Shown: positions 17,511 through 26,040, numbered from the stretch's first letter. The stretch: DNA of 64,000 bases from Slackia isoflavoniconvertens (GCF_003725955.1 NZ_QIBZ01000010.1:1-64000), one strand, 5' to 3'. The notes: generated from the letters alone by a model not told the origin. Program-made: numbers and translations.

Positions 17511-19663
17511 TGCGCATCACCTCCTTCCAGCTCTTCTTCCGATAGCTGCGAAAGCGCGATTTCGCGATACGGTTCACAGGCGTCCATGAGTTCGGCATGC
17601 GTGCCGCAACCCACGACGCGCCCCTCGTCGAGCACAACGATTTGGTCGGCATGAAGCACCGTGGAAATGCGCTGAGCCACGATGATCTGAGTTTTGCCGC
17701 CAAGCTGTTCGGCGAGCGCATGGCGCAGCGCGGCGTCGGTTTTGTAGTCGAGCGCGCTGAAGCTGTCGTCAAACAAAAACGCGCGAGCATCGGTGGCAAG
17801 CGCGCGGGCGATAGCCAAGCGCTGGCGCTGGCCGCCCGAAACGTTCGTGCCGCCTTGGGAAATTTCGGTTTTGAAGCCCTCGTCCATGTCGTCCACAAAA
17901 TCGGCCTGGGCGATTTCCGCCGCAGCGCGCACGCGTTCGGCATTCAGCTCGTCGGCAGCGTAGTCGACGTTTTCTTCAACCGTGCCGCTGAACAGGAAGG
18001 CCTTTTGCGGAACGTAGCCCAATTGGCCGCGCAGCGCATGCAGCGACAGGTCGCGAATATCGATGCCGTCGATGGTAATGGAGCCTTCCGACACGTCAGC
18101 GAAACGCTCCACGAGTTTAATCACCGTAGACTTGCCCGAACCGGTCGAGCCGATGATGGCCGTGGTTTGACCAGGCTTCGCGGTGAAGTCGACATGCTCG
18201 AGCACGCAATCTTGCGAGCCAGGATATCTGAAGCTCACGTCGTTGAAAGCGATTTCGGCACCACCCGTGCGCGCGGCGAGTTCGTCGTCGCGACACACTA
18301 CAGTCGAAGGGTCGGCGATCGAGCTTTCCGTCTTAAGCACCTCATCGATGCGCTGGGCGGCAACATCGGCACGCGGCAGCATGATAGAAAGCATGCCGAT
18401 CATAAGAAAGCCCATGATAATAACCATGGAATAGGTGATGAACGCGATGAGGTCGCCCGTTTGCAACGTGCCCGCATCAACCGCGTGGCCGCCGAACCAA
18501 ATGATGGCAACCGACACCAAATTCATGATGAGCATCATGAGCGGCATCATGAACGTCATGACGCGGTTCGTGAACAGCTGCGTTTTCATGAGGCGCAGGT
18601 TTGCTTCGTCGAAACGCTCTTCCTCATGGGCCTCGCGGCCGAACGCGCGCACCACGGGGATGCCCGTAAGAATCTCACGCGACACGAGGTTCACGCGGTC
18701 GATGAGCTTCTGCATGATTTTGAACTTCGGCATTGCCACTTTCATGAGGAACAGCATCACCACGGCGATGGCAAGCACGGCCGCCACGATAATCCAGCCC
18801 ATAGAGAGGTTTGTGCGGGCAATCATGATGATGCCGCCGATAGCCAAAATGGGAGCGTAAAGAATCATGCGCAGCATCATGACCGACACCATTTGCACTT
18901 GCTGCACGTCATTGGTGCCACGCGTGATAAGCGAGGCGGCCGAGAAGCTTTGGATTTCAGCGTCCGAAAACGACAACACGCGCTCGAACAGGCGGCTTCG
19001 CAAGCTGGCGCCGATTTTCGCCGCCGTGCGGCTCGCGATGAAGCCCACGATTACGGCGATGACCATGCCGAGCGCGGCGAGGCCGAGCATCTTGCCGCCC
19101 GTGGTGAGCAGGTAATTCATCTGCATGGCGTTCAGATCGTAACCGAGCTGTTCATATTCGGCCTTGGCGGCGGCAATCGCCTGCTGGCCCACGATGGAAT
19201 CGGCCATGTCGCCCATCTGCGACTTCACTTCATCGAGCATGGTTTGAACGTCGGGCTTCTGCACCATGCCGGCATCGTAAGCGACTTTCAGCTGGTCGAG
19301 GTCCATGCCGGTTTGATCGGCGTAATGCACTGCAACAAGCGGCATAGACATGGCATCGTCGAGTTCCGCGCGATGCTCGCGGCCGAAGTCGGTGAGTTCG
19401 TAGGTGCCATCGGAGCGTTGGAAGTAGGAATCGGCAAACAGGCTTTCGTTCTGCTCGGTTTCCATAATGGCGACCAAGTCGTGCGTGCGCTCGGTGAGCG
19501 CATCGGTCGACGCATGCTCGACGCCCGATTGCTGAATACCCACGTCAACGATATCGGATGTATAATTCGGCAACGATAAATCACAAAATGCTTGAACCGC
19601 GAGCAGTACCACGACGATCACTACCGCGATTTTATGATTCGCGAAATTCTTGATTAGGCGCAT
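17507..19663 (-). CDS. ABC exporter half-transporter, degenerate NBD
   Basis: A 718-residue partner half-transporter. It is longer because of a large loop of about 110 residues between the first two membrane helices (residues 40-155). In its ATPase, Walker A GSTGSGKST and signature NVSGGQRQR are intact, but Walker B reads AFLFDDSFSALD (Glu replaced by Asp) and the switch reads IIVAQRIST (His replaced by Gln). That pattern is the standard non-catalytic site of heterodimeric exporters. The start overlaps the MarR-family stop by 10 nt, giving marR-ABC-ABC as one operon under the palindromic operator at 20183-20218. Confidence 0.93.
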   Translation of the reverse strand: MRLIKNFANHKIAVVIVVVLLAVQAFCDLSLPNYTSDIVDVGIQQSGVEHASTDALTERTHDLVAIMETEQNESLFADSYFQRSDGTYELTDFGREHRAELDDAMSMPLVAVHYADQTGMDLDQLKVAYDAGMVQKPDVQTMLDEVKSQMGDMADSIVGQQAIAAAKAEYEQLGYDLNAMQMNYLLTTGGKMLGLAALGMVIAVIVGFIASRTAAKIGASLRSRLFERVLSFSDAEIQSFSAASLITRGTNDVQQVQMVSVMMLRMILYAPILAIGGIIMIARTNLSMGWIIVAAVLAIAVVMLFLMKVAMPKFKIMQKLIDRVNLVSREILTGIPVVRAFGREAHEEERFDEANLRLMKTQLFTNRVMTFMMPLMMLIMNLVSVAIIWFGGHAVDAGTLQTGDLIAFITYSMVIIMGFLMIGMLSIMLPRADVAAQRIDEVLKTESSIADPSTVVCRDDELAARTGGAEIAFNDVSFRYPGSQDCVLEHVDFTAKPGQTTAIIGSTGSGKSTVIKLVERFADVSEGSITIDGIDIRDLSLHALRGQLGYVPQKAFLFSGTVEENVDYAADELNAERVRAAAEIAQADFVDDMDEGFKTEISQGGTNVSGGQRQRLAIARALATDARAFLFDDSFSALDYKTDAALRHALAEQLGGKTQIIVAQRISTVLHADQIVVLDEGRVVGCGTHAELMDACEPYREIALSQLSEEELEGGDAQ

Positions 19664-20160
19664 GGCTCGCCACCTTCCTTTTCGCAGCGAGGGGCGTTGC
19701 TGACGGCGGCATCCTTCCAGGGATGCGACTCTTCGAACTCGAGCATGCGGTTCACGATACGCACGAATTCGCGAGCATCCTCTTCGCCCAAGAATTCGAG
19801 CATATGCATGAAACGCTCGTCATGCAGGCGACGGCCCTCGTTTTCGAACTCGTGACCCGCATCGGTCAGGGAAATCGCGACGGAGCGAGAATCGCCCTCG
19901 CCGCGCTTGCGCACGATGAGGCCTTTTTCCTCAAGCGACTTGAGCGTTTGCGAAACCGCGCCCGGCGTCGCATGAGTGCACGCGGCAAGCATGCCGGGGC
20001 GCACGGTCTCGCCACGGGCTTCCATCATGGAAAGCATCATGAGCGTGTTGATTTCGCCACGCGTGATCCCCGGTGGCAACGGAGGTGTCGAGCGGCGTTG
20101 GCGCATGCGCTGCATCGTTTCAAACATTTCGGTGCGCAACGCTTCCAAAGATTCGCTCAT
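19654..20160 (-). CDS. MarR-family transcriptional regulator
   Basis: A 168-residue winged-helix regulator. The core shows ITRGEINTLMMLSMM, RPGMLAACTHATPGAVSQTLKSLEEKGLI and the wing VRKRGEGDSRSVAISLTDAG, all standard MarR elements. A good ribosome site AAAGGAG lies 6 nt before ATG 20160. It heads the operon for the two ABC half-transporters and most likely represses it, with release by a transported compound. A nested palindrome directly upstream is the likely operator. Confidence 0.93.
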   Translation of the reverse strand: MSESLEALRTEMFETMQRMRQRRSTPPLPPGITRGEINTLMMLSMMEARGETVRPGMLAACTHATPGAVSQTLKSLEEKGLIVRKRGEGDSRSVAISLTDAGHEFENEGRRLHDERFMHMLEFLGEEDAREFVRIVNRMLEFEESHPWKDAAVSNAPRCEKEGGEPCA

Positions 20161-20182
20161 ATCAGCTCCTTTCGAAACTCGG

Positions 20183-20218
20183 ATTGTTTAGTTCCTAAAT
20201 ATTTAGCTACTAAACAAT
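20183..20218. promoter_or_regulatory. Nested palindromic operator of the marR-ABC operon
   Basis: Outer arms ATTGTTTAG (20183-20191) and CTAAACAAT (20210-20218) enclose an inner perfect palindrome CTAAATATTTAG (20195-20206). It lies 23 nt upstream of the MarR ATG, in the promoter zone; autoregulation is inferred. The adjoining 20219-20640 stretch holds no gene I can support. Confidence 0.7.
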
Positions 20219-20643
20219 ATCGAACCTAAAAGGAATTTCAAGCGCTGTTACCTATATGTAGTCATTCGCTGAAAATGATTCATATTTTCGAGTCAAGTGC
20301 TACGCCGCAATTACCACGCCACGCAAGAGCGTCATTTTCCGAATAGCCACGAGCCACACCGAGATCAAGGCGACGTGTAGCGATTGGAATCGTAACGGCG
20401 TGCGGCTGCCGAGCCCCAAGAGCCTGCGAAAATGCGAGAATGAAGCCAAACGCCCAGAAGCCATGGGGCACAGCGAAAAGAGGCGCGTCGTTTGGAACCC
20501 ACCTGTTGAAGACGCGTTAGCGTTCAAACAGCATTCGCTTCGAGCGACATGTGGCCCAAGTGGCATGACACACTTTTGTCCTATAGGCTCCACGCTTCGC
20601 GCATATCACGCTAACGTCGATTGTCACAACACCTCGGAGAATC

Positions 20644-21400
20644 AAGACCACCCGCATAGCGGGTGGTTTGCTCTTAGGGTATAACCTTTGGATGCCGGCC
20701 AGCGCCTCAAGGCGCCGGCCCTCACTTCGTTCAGGCCCAATAGCGTTTTGACCCGTGTCGCCGGTAGAAACCGGCCGGCAGTCACTTCCCGCCGAACGGG
20801 TCCTCGTACTCCTTCACGCTCAACTTGTCCTCGGCGATGTCCCGGGATTCCTGCTCCCGGATGTATTTCGCGATCGTCGCCTCGTTGAGCCCGACGGTCG
20901 ACACGTAGTAGCCCTGCGCCCAGAGCTTCCTGTTGCCGAATTTGTGCTTCAGGTTGGCATGCCTGTCGAATATCATCAGCGAGCTCTTGCCCTTCAGATA
21001 CCCCATGACGCTCGCGACGCTGTACTTCGGGGGTATCGCGGCCAGCATATGCACGTGGTCGGGCATCAGGTGGCCCTCGATTATCTCGATCCCCTTGTAT
21101 TCGCAGAGCTTCCTCAGTATCTCGCCGATGTCGGCCCTTATTTGGTTGTAGATGATTTTGCGCCTATACTTCGGCGTGAACACGATGTGGTACTTGCACA
21201 TCCACTTCGTGTGCGCCAGGCTGCACGCTTTCTGCGCCATGGCCTTCACACCCTTTCGTCTCGAAATCTTGACGGCCTGAACAATCGTCAATATCGAGCG
21301 AAAGGGTGGCTTTGTAAAGCGGATTGTCGTCCGCCCGCATAGCGGGCGGTTTCCTTGGCGCGGCTACGCGCGCGCCAGACTAAAGTCTTTAATGGAATGC
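20644..21400 (-). mobile_element. Solo IS200-type insertion sequence (approximate ends)
   Basis: A single Y1 transposase gene bounded by two near-identical hairpins, ACCACCCGC/GCGGGTGGT (20647-20667) and CCGCCCGC/GCGGGCGG (21331-21349), both with an ATA loop and followed by TTT. Such subterminal hairpins are what IS200/IS605 transposases recognise. Extra hairpins at 20692-20720 lie in the transposase 3' region. The exact cleavage ends cannot be fixed by eye. It sits immediately 3' of the lipoprotein operon at 21405. Confidence 0.65.
20782..21240 (-). CDS. tnpA: IS200/IS605-family transposase TnpA (Y1 HUH)
   Basis: A 152-residue single-strand DNA transposase. The HUH pair is seen in LMPDHVHMLAAIPP, the RNA-like fold core in CKYHIVFTPKYRRKIIY, and the catalytic tyrosine in LNEATIAKYIREQES. 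An upstream in-frame extension to 21291 exists, but ATG 21240 (AQKACSLAHTKW) gives the normal family length. No TnpB/IscB partner or guide-RNA gene accompanies it. All key residues are intact, so it may be active. Confidence 0.93.
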   Translation of the reverse strand: MAQKACSLAHTKWMCKYHIVFTPKYRRKIIYNQIRADIGEILRKLCEYKGIEIIEGHLMPDHVHMLAAIPPKYSVASVMGYLKGKSSLMIFDRHANLKHKFGNRKLWAQGYYVSTVGLNEATIAKYIREQESRDIAEDKLSVKEYEDPFGGK

Positions 21401-21404
21401 CTCA

Positions 21405-21575
21405 TTAAGTTCTTCTTCGCGCCCCCCTTCTAATCATGTTTTGGGTATCAATACGGGATTGCTTGAACTCAGAAGAGGCAACAGTTCCATTATGCATTCC
21501 CACAAGAACATAGATAATTACAAACGGTGCTGCGATGGCATTCAGTATTAGGATAGCGGCCAATATACCGTCCAT
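21405..21575 (-). CDS. Small membrane protein, 56 aa (element cargo)
   Basis: Unrecognised. The peptide starts MDGILAAILILNAIAAPFVI and continues IYVLVGMHNG, a single membrane span, then a basic C-terminal tail RRGARRRT. GGGGA lies 6 nt before ATG 21575. It is the last gene of a four-gene minus-strand operon, 27 nt after the 86-aa membrane protein, which argues that it is real despite its size. The IS200 element begins just beyond its stop. Confidence 0.6.
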   Translation of the reverse strand: MDGILAAILILNAIAAPFVIIYVLVGMHNGTVASSEFKQSRIDTQNMIRRGARRRT

Positions 21576-21602
21576 GTTTATCCCCGCCTACCGAGAGTAA
21601 GG

Positions 21603-21863
21603 CTATATCCATCCGAAAAGCGCATTGGACGCAGCGTCCATCATGCCCATCAACCACACCATTACAGGCCCAGCGAACGCGCCAAGCCGGTAATGAAGAA
21701 ACGGGTTAATATGCCATATGAACAGAAAGCCGATCGCGCCGAAAATCAATAGAATCAAAGCAAGCGCAAACCATCCTACGCCAGCGAATATTTCCTTAGT
21801 TCTGCTCTTCGTGTCAAGCGACTTGCCGTTTTCTGCTTCGTTCTTCTCCGTATCTGGATTCAA
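21603..21863 (-). CDS. Small two-span membrane protein (element cargo)
   Basis: Unrecognised 86-residue protein. A charged N-terminal tail of about 25 residues precedes a long hydrophobic span (VGWFALALILLIFGAIGFLF) and a second amphipathic/hydrophobic segment (AFAGPVMVWLMGMMDAAS). The start is TTG 21863, with AAGAGG 8 nt upstream. It follows the OB-fold lipoprotein gene by 20 nt. No function can be assigned. Confidence 0.65.
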   Translation of the reverse strand: MNPDTEKNEAENGKSLDTKSRTKEIFAGVGWFALALILLIFGAIGFLFIWHINPFLHYRLGAFAGPVMVWLMGMMDAASNALFGWI

Positions 21864-21883
21864 TGTTGAACCTCTTTTCGCAC

Positions 21884-23152
21884 TTATTGAACAACCTCAA
21901 TCTGGCTCGGTGATTCGACTTCAATATTGCATGCCCCGTTGTAGACGTATATCTCGCCAGTCACGCAAATGGTCTTGCCCTCATATAAGGCTTTTGGTGA
22001 TGGAGTGAACTTAGACCTGTTCTCTCCCCATATGACTGCGGTAACCCTGCTTGCATCGGGGTAAGATGCCCCAATGTCCATAAAGGTAGGTGCGCCGTTT
22101 GCTCCGCTCTCATAGTCCACGTCTATCACCTTGCCGTAAACGGTCACGGTTTCTCCAATGTGGGAACTTGCGTCTTTCCAAGAAATCGCTCCATCGGGGA
22201 TGCTGCTTGTAGACGACTTCTTAGCATTTGCGTCTGGAGCTGTCGTGGACGAACCACTCTTTGAAGATTCGGCCGCATCAATACGCGGAGGCAGAAGCGA
22301 ATTCTCGAAAACGGCATTGCCTTCGCCGCCCAGCTTTATTGTCTTGTAGTAATCAGTGACCCAATCGCCGAAGACATCTGCATTTGCGTCGTTGTAATCG
22401 AGCATGACGGTGTACTTGTTTGCACCCGATACGAAATGAAGATTGACCTCATGGGAATCTCCAAAATCCATACTGGTGTCTAAGACCATGTCTATTCCGT
22501 CTGCGCTAACCAATTGCAGATTGGGATAGCCCTTGTCTTGCAGCGTTCGCAGGATGGTTTCGGCGGTTTGACCCTCGGCTGGGTCTGAAAAAACCGTGAG
22601 GTACATGTCTGTTGTGGGCAAATAAATCATTGTGTACGCACTTACGTTAGGCTCTTGCAGCGACATCTTCAAAGGAGCCTCCATCGAGAAGCCATCGAAT
22701 TGAACGCGCGTAAGCTCGTCCTCTTCTGCAACTTTCTCGAACACAAAGCGCATCCCATCGCCAGATGCGGAAGTCATCAGCTTGCCGTCTGATGGTTCTA
22801 GCCTGAATGCGACCTGATCATATAGATTGAAAAGAACATCGCCTTTATTCACAGACCACTTATATTCGGTTATTTCTCTTCGGCAATCAGTGCTGATCGC
22901 CCATTCGTCAGAGTTGATGGCTATAACGGCTGTGGCCATTGTTACGTAGCTTCCATCCTCTATGAGCTGTTCGGAGCTAACATTCTTACCGTCGTATTCG
23001 ACACCCGAACATTTCCATATGCCCTCGTAGACAATGGAGCTACTTGAGGCATCTCGATTCCCGCAACCCGTGAGGACAAGAGAAGCAGATAGCAATAAAA
23101 ACAACGCAATGATCGCCGTGATAAAGCATCTTGTCCTGCTGACATTAGACAT
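21884..23152 (-). CDS. Lipoprotein with C-terminal OB-fold-like domain (element cargo)
   Basis: A 422-residue predicted exported lipoprotein. The signal peptide (ITAIIALFLLLSASLVLTGC) ends in an LTGC lipobox. A lipocalin-like segment (residues 45-150, EGIWKCSGVEYDGKNV), a PsbP/Mog1-like middle region (about 150-270), a Ser/Thr/Lys-rich linker and an OB-fold-like C-terminus (SHIGETVTVYGKVIDVDYES to CVTGEIYVYNGACNIEV) follow. AAGGG lies before ATG 23152. Middle gene of the cargo operon; the surface location would fit superinfection exclusion or envelope interaction, but that is conjecture. Confidence 0.75.
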   Translation of the reverse strand: MSNVSRTRCFITAIIALFLLLSASLVLTGCGNRDASSSSIVYEGIWKCSGVEYDGKNVSSEQLIEDGSYVTMATAVIAINSDEWAISTDCRREITEYKWSVNKGDVLFNLYDQVAFRLEPSDGKLMTSASGDGMRFVFEKVAEEDELTRVQFDGFSMEAPLKMSLQEPNVSAYTMIYLPTTDMYLTVFSDPAEGQTAETILRTLQDKGYPNLQLVSADGIDMVLDTSMDFGDSHEVNLHFVSGANKYTVMLDYNDANADVFGDWVTDYYKTIKLGGEGNAVFENSLLPPRIDAAESSKSGSSTTAPDANAKKSSTSSIPDGAISWKDASSHIGETVTVYGKVIDVDYESGANGAPTFMDIGASYPDASRVTAVIWGENRSKFTPSPKALYEGKTICVTGEIYVYNGACNIEVESPSQIEVVQ

Positions 23153-23170
23153 ATCTATCCCTTGCTATGT

Positions 23171-23647
23171 TTATCGCTTTGTAAAGGTCGCCCATCTAGA
23201 AGAGCCCTCCATTGCTGGAAGCTTAATCTCGGTTTCCGAAATGACTTCGCCAGGCATGGCACTCTTTGTGCCGTCGGGGTCGGTTCCAATCATTCGGAGC
23301 TGGTTGCCTTTGCGTTCGTAGTCGCGCCACACGCCAGTGTTCGCCTCGGTCGATACCCTGAATTGGTTGTCCTTGAACTCGACGCAGGCTTCCATCCCGT
23401 TCACGTAATTCGGGCAGTAATACTTTCCCGATACGGGTATTTCGACATCGGCTTCGGAACTCGCGCTTTGCGAAGAGCTGGATGTAGCGGTAGCCGAACT
23501 GGAAGATGAAGAGCTTTTAGAGCTGGAACACGCCGAAAGTGTAAGACACAACGATGCAGCTAGCATAAACGCTACAGCTGTTTTCAGGATGTGCACGCGT
23601 CTCGATTCGTTTCCATTGCTATGACCTGCGATACGCAGCTTGTCCAT
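23171..23647 (-). CDS. Short lipoprotein (element cargo, first operon gene)
   Basis: A 158-residue predicted lipoprotein. ATG 23647 is chosen because AAGGAGGGG lies 3-10 nt upstream; an open extension to 23749 lacks such a site. The signal core AVAFMLAASLCLTL ends in the lipobox LSAC, followed by a long Ser-rich linker. The mature domain contains CPNYVNGMEACVEFKDNQF and MIGTDPDGTKSAMPG, resembling the small lipocalin-like folds seen in the next gene. Function unknown. The operon order 23647 to 21405 has gaps of 18, 20 and 27 nt. Confidence 0.72.
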   Translation of the reverse strand: MDKLRIAGHSNGNESRRVHILKTAVAFMLAASLCLTLSACSSSKSSSSSSSATATSSSSQSASSEADVEIPVSGKYYCPNYVNGMEACVEFKDNQFRVSTEANTGVWRDYERKGNQLRMIGTDPDGTKSAMPGEVISETEIKLPAMEGSSRWATFTKR

Positions 23648-23722
23648 GACCCCTCCTTGCACTGGCTCCGTTTGCCAAGCCGGGATGATTTCAGGCCACG
23701 AACAGTTCCAACGACCATGAAA

Positions 23723-23855
23723 GAGGGCATCCCGCCTAACAGTCGCCAAACTGACCTAGAGCTACAGAACTCCAGAAGGGTACAAGATGCCCTCCTGCAT
23801 ACGTTCTGTAGCTATATGAGGCCTTTGCTCACGCAGAGGCTTTGTCAGTTTGGCG
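23723..23855. repeat. Nested inverted repeats upstream of the lipoprotein operon
   Basis: Three pairs interleave: GAGGGCATC (23723) with GATGCCCTC (23786); CGCCAAACTGAC (23744) with GTCAGTTTGGCG (23844); GCTACAGAAC (23761) with GTTCTGTAGC (23803). Two of the pairs are nested and one crosses them, so alternative folds are possible. The region lies between the divergent cargo lipoprotein and the frameshifted gene and may be regulatory. Confidence 0.6.
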
Positions 23856-23899
23856 GTGTCTATTATAAAGGCTACGTGTGAAGAATGGGTGCTTGATGC

Positions 23900-24555
23900 T
23901 TATTGTGACGGCGCGTCTATGCCAAACGGTTTGTGAGCCAGCAGGGCAACGCCGCCATATCGCAACGGTCGTTCGTTAAGAGAAGGGTCGTTTGTCCAAC
24001 GCAATTCGCGGACAGCTTCTTGCAGTTCCTCCGTGTTAGCCAAGGTTTCTTTTTCTGCATCCTCAACGCTTTCCCTGCGGACGACCGCTTTGAGATTAGT
24101 GAACTTGTTGGTGTGTTTGGCGCTGCACGTGTTCTTGGGATGGCCGCCCGTTTCGCCTCTGCGCCTGTCAACCACTTTGCCGCACACAGGGCAAAGGCCA
24201 GGAAGTTGCTTGTCGTTAGCTCAACAATCGTTTGCCAAAGCTCATCTACGCGAGACTTAGGCCGAAACTTCGGCTTTCCGTCAAACGTCCCCACATAGAT
24301 GCTTGAAGTATGCGCGTTCGCTATGACTTGTCCAAGAAGCTTGTATGGCATTAGCGCATCGAAGTTGTCGGAGTTGCCGCTCCTGTCCAATAACTCCAAG
24401 CGCACAATCGCATGCATTTCGAAGATGACATAATCGCCGCCACCAATCCGCTCAACACTCAATGAGGGGACGAGAAACCCATTAGAGCCAAGCACGCTGT
24501 CATATTCATCGGGAACTTGAAAGTTGCCTTGACCGATATAGAAGCATTGTTCCAT
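23900..24555 (-). pseudogene. Frameshifted gene with C-terminal zinc-finger
   Basis: Two overlapping minus-strand frames make sense only when joined. The N-terminal part (ATG 24555 to about 24222, ~111 residues) ends QTIVE; the C-terminal part, in another frame from about 24220 to 23900, begins ANDKQLPGLCPVCGKVVD and continues with a Cys/His cluster (CPVC, then CSAKH) and a long helix. One missing G within GAG(G)CT near 24220 restores a ~217-residue protein. Without correction, the first frame reads on into an Arg/Ser-rich nonsense tail. It could be a decayed gene, a sequencing error or, less likely, programmed frameshifting. Family not recognised. Confidence 0.65.
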
Positions 24556-24570
24556 GTACGGAAGAACAGC

Positions 24571-24777
24571 CTAAATCTCTAGGGCTACATCATCATTACC
24601 ATAGGCTCGCTCACGCGTAAGGATTTGGCTTTTGCCCGTGAACCTGCACACATCCTGCCAGCTCGCTAAACCTATTCCGTAGGCGATAAGAGAACAGGCG
24701 CGGTACATGTTCTCGCTCTGTACCATTGCAAGCCGCCCAACCTCATATTCTGGGGTTTGCGGAAGTTGGCCGCACAT
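24571..24777 (-). CDS. Hypothetical small ORF, 68 aa
   Basis: A possible small gene 15 nt upstream of the frameshifted gene, starting MCGQLPQTPEYEVGRLAMV. It has no recognisable domain or convincing ribosome site, and it fills the gap up to the divergent repA. Kept only because spacing and strand suit an operon with the downstream gene. Confidence 0.3.
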   Translation of the reverse strand: MCGQLPQTPEYEVGRLAMVQSENMYRACSLIAYGIGLASWQDVCRFTGKSQILTRERAYGNDDVALEI

Positions 24778-24794
24778 GTAAGGTGGTAGCCGCA

Positions 24795-25883
24795 ATGCTT
24801 AACACGATAATTTCAAGCCAAGACAACAACGGCGCGGAAACCCCGCTTACGCAACTGCCAATCGTCGAAGCAATCACGGAAGAGGCGAAGCTGCCAGAGC
24901 TTCCTAACGAGCTTATCGAAGGTGTCATCAGGCGCGGAAGCAAGCTGCTCGTCACTGGTGCGTCGAAATCTGGGAAGTCTTTCTTGTTCATCGAGCTTGC
25001 GTTGGCCGTGGCAACTGGCGGCAAGTGGTGCGGCACGCAATGCGCCAAAGGGCGCGTGCTGTACGTGAACCTAGAGATTCAGGAGCCGCAGTTCATGCGC
25101 CGCGTCTATGAAGTAATGGAGAAGCCTGGCATGGTTGGCAACAGCATACCGAGAAACTTCCACATCGCAAACCTGCGGGGAAAGTTCTCCGACATCAAAT
25201 CCCTTGTGAATGCCATCTTAGAATTGCTCGACGCGCGGACATACGACCTCATACTCATCGACCCAACATACAAGGTACAGTCGGGGTCGGAGAACAGCGC
25301 GGATGCCATCACGGCCTTTTGCAAAGAACTTGACAGGCTCGTTGAAGGACATGGCTGCACCGTTGCCTACACACACCATCACAGCAAAGGAAGCCAAGGC
25401 AACAAGAACGCCGAAGACCGCGCCTCTGGCTCTGGCGTGTTCGCCCGCGATGCCGACACGATAATCGACATGGTGCAGCTTTCATCCGATGAGGAAGCTG
25501 CACATTCGAAGTTCGCAATCATGCACCCGACAGCAGTGCCGTTCCGTCTGGAGTTCATCCTACGAGACTTCCAGAAGAAGCCCCCAGTCAAAATCTGGTT
25601 CGCACATCCGCTGCATGTAGTGGATGAAGACGGGGAGCTGAAAAGATGCAATCCAAGAAAAGCTGGCAGCAACAGCAACGCTATAAAAGCCAAGAGGGAA
25701 GCCTTGGAAAAGCTGGAAGGAAAGCTCGATCGGTTCATGGGCAGTCACACCGAGATAGATCGTAAAGACTTCCTTGCAGCACATCCTATGAAAAGGGAGA
25801 CCTTCAACAAGCGCATCAAGAAAAGCGAGCGCTTCGAGGTTGAAAGCGGAAACCACACGTGCAAGGTAAGGCGCATAGGTTAG
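24795..25883 (+). CDS. RepA-like RecA-fold ATPase (AAA_25 type)
   Basis: A 362-residue P-loop ATPase of the plasmid/phage RepA-helicase kind. Walker A reads VTGASKSGKSF (about residue 60), Walker B YDLILIDPTYK, and THHHSKGSQG with RASGSGVFARDADTI is a RepA/DnaB-like motif. The C-terminal 70 residues are charged and helix-rich, possibly a DNA-binding winged helix. ATG 24795 is preferred over an upstream start at 24726 because AAGGTGG lies 8 nt ahead. A hairpin and a 9-bp iteron array follow within 220 bp, so it likely serves replication of the integrative element. Confidence 0.82.
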   Translation: MLNTIISSQDNNGAETPLTQLPIVEAITEEAKLPELPNELIEGVIRRGSKLLVTGASKSGKSFLFIELALAVATGGKWCGTQCAKGRVLYVNLEIQEPQFMRRVYEVMEKPGMVGNSIPRNFHIANLRGKFSDIKSLVNAILELLDARTYDLILIDPTYKVQSGSENSADAITAFCKELDRLVEGHGCTVAYTHHHSKGSQGNKNAEDRASGSGVFARDADTIIDMVQLSSDEEAAHSKFAIMHPTAVPFRLEFILRDFQKKPPVKIWFAHPLHVVDEDGELKRCNPRKAGSNSNAIKAKREALEKLEGKLDRFMGSHTEIDRKDFLAAHPMKRETFNKRIKKSERFEVESGNHTCKVRRIG

Positions 25884-25905
25884 AAGAAGTTGTATGCAGC
25901 TTACG

Positions 25906-25948
25906 GGGGTACCCTCCCCTATAAGGTGTCTAGCTAGGTAGGTACCCC
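25906..25948. repeat. Inverted repeat downstream of repA
   Basis: Perfect 8-bp arms GGGGTACC (25906-25913) and GGTACCCC (25941-25948), 23 nt after the repA stop. Part of a cluster of symmetric elements leading to the iterons. Confidence 0.5.
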
Positions 25949-25951
25949 TAA

Positions 25952-25983
25952 GCAACCTTGGCAAGCCAAGTTGCCAAGGTTGC
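25952..25983 (+). terminator. 13-bp hairpin between repA and iterons
   Basis: Arms GCAACCTTGGCAA and TTGCCAAGGTTGC with a 6-nt loop; GTTTGTT follows. Could terminate repA or be part of an origin. A second partial copy (CCTAGGCAACC) follows. Confidence 0.5.
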
Positions 25984-26040
25984 GTTTGTTCCTAGGCAAC
26001 CTGCCTACCGAGATGGGGGCGACGAGAGAGACAAACAGAG

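Noticed and set aside
20280-20684. Open frames in both strands upstream of the IS200
   Set aside because: None has a ribosome site, recognisable domain or consistent neighbour; they may be remnants.
24726-24794. Upstream start for repA
   Set aside because: No ribosome site, whereas ATG 24795 has AAGGTGG at a suitable distance.
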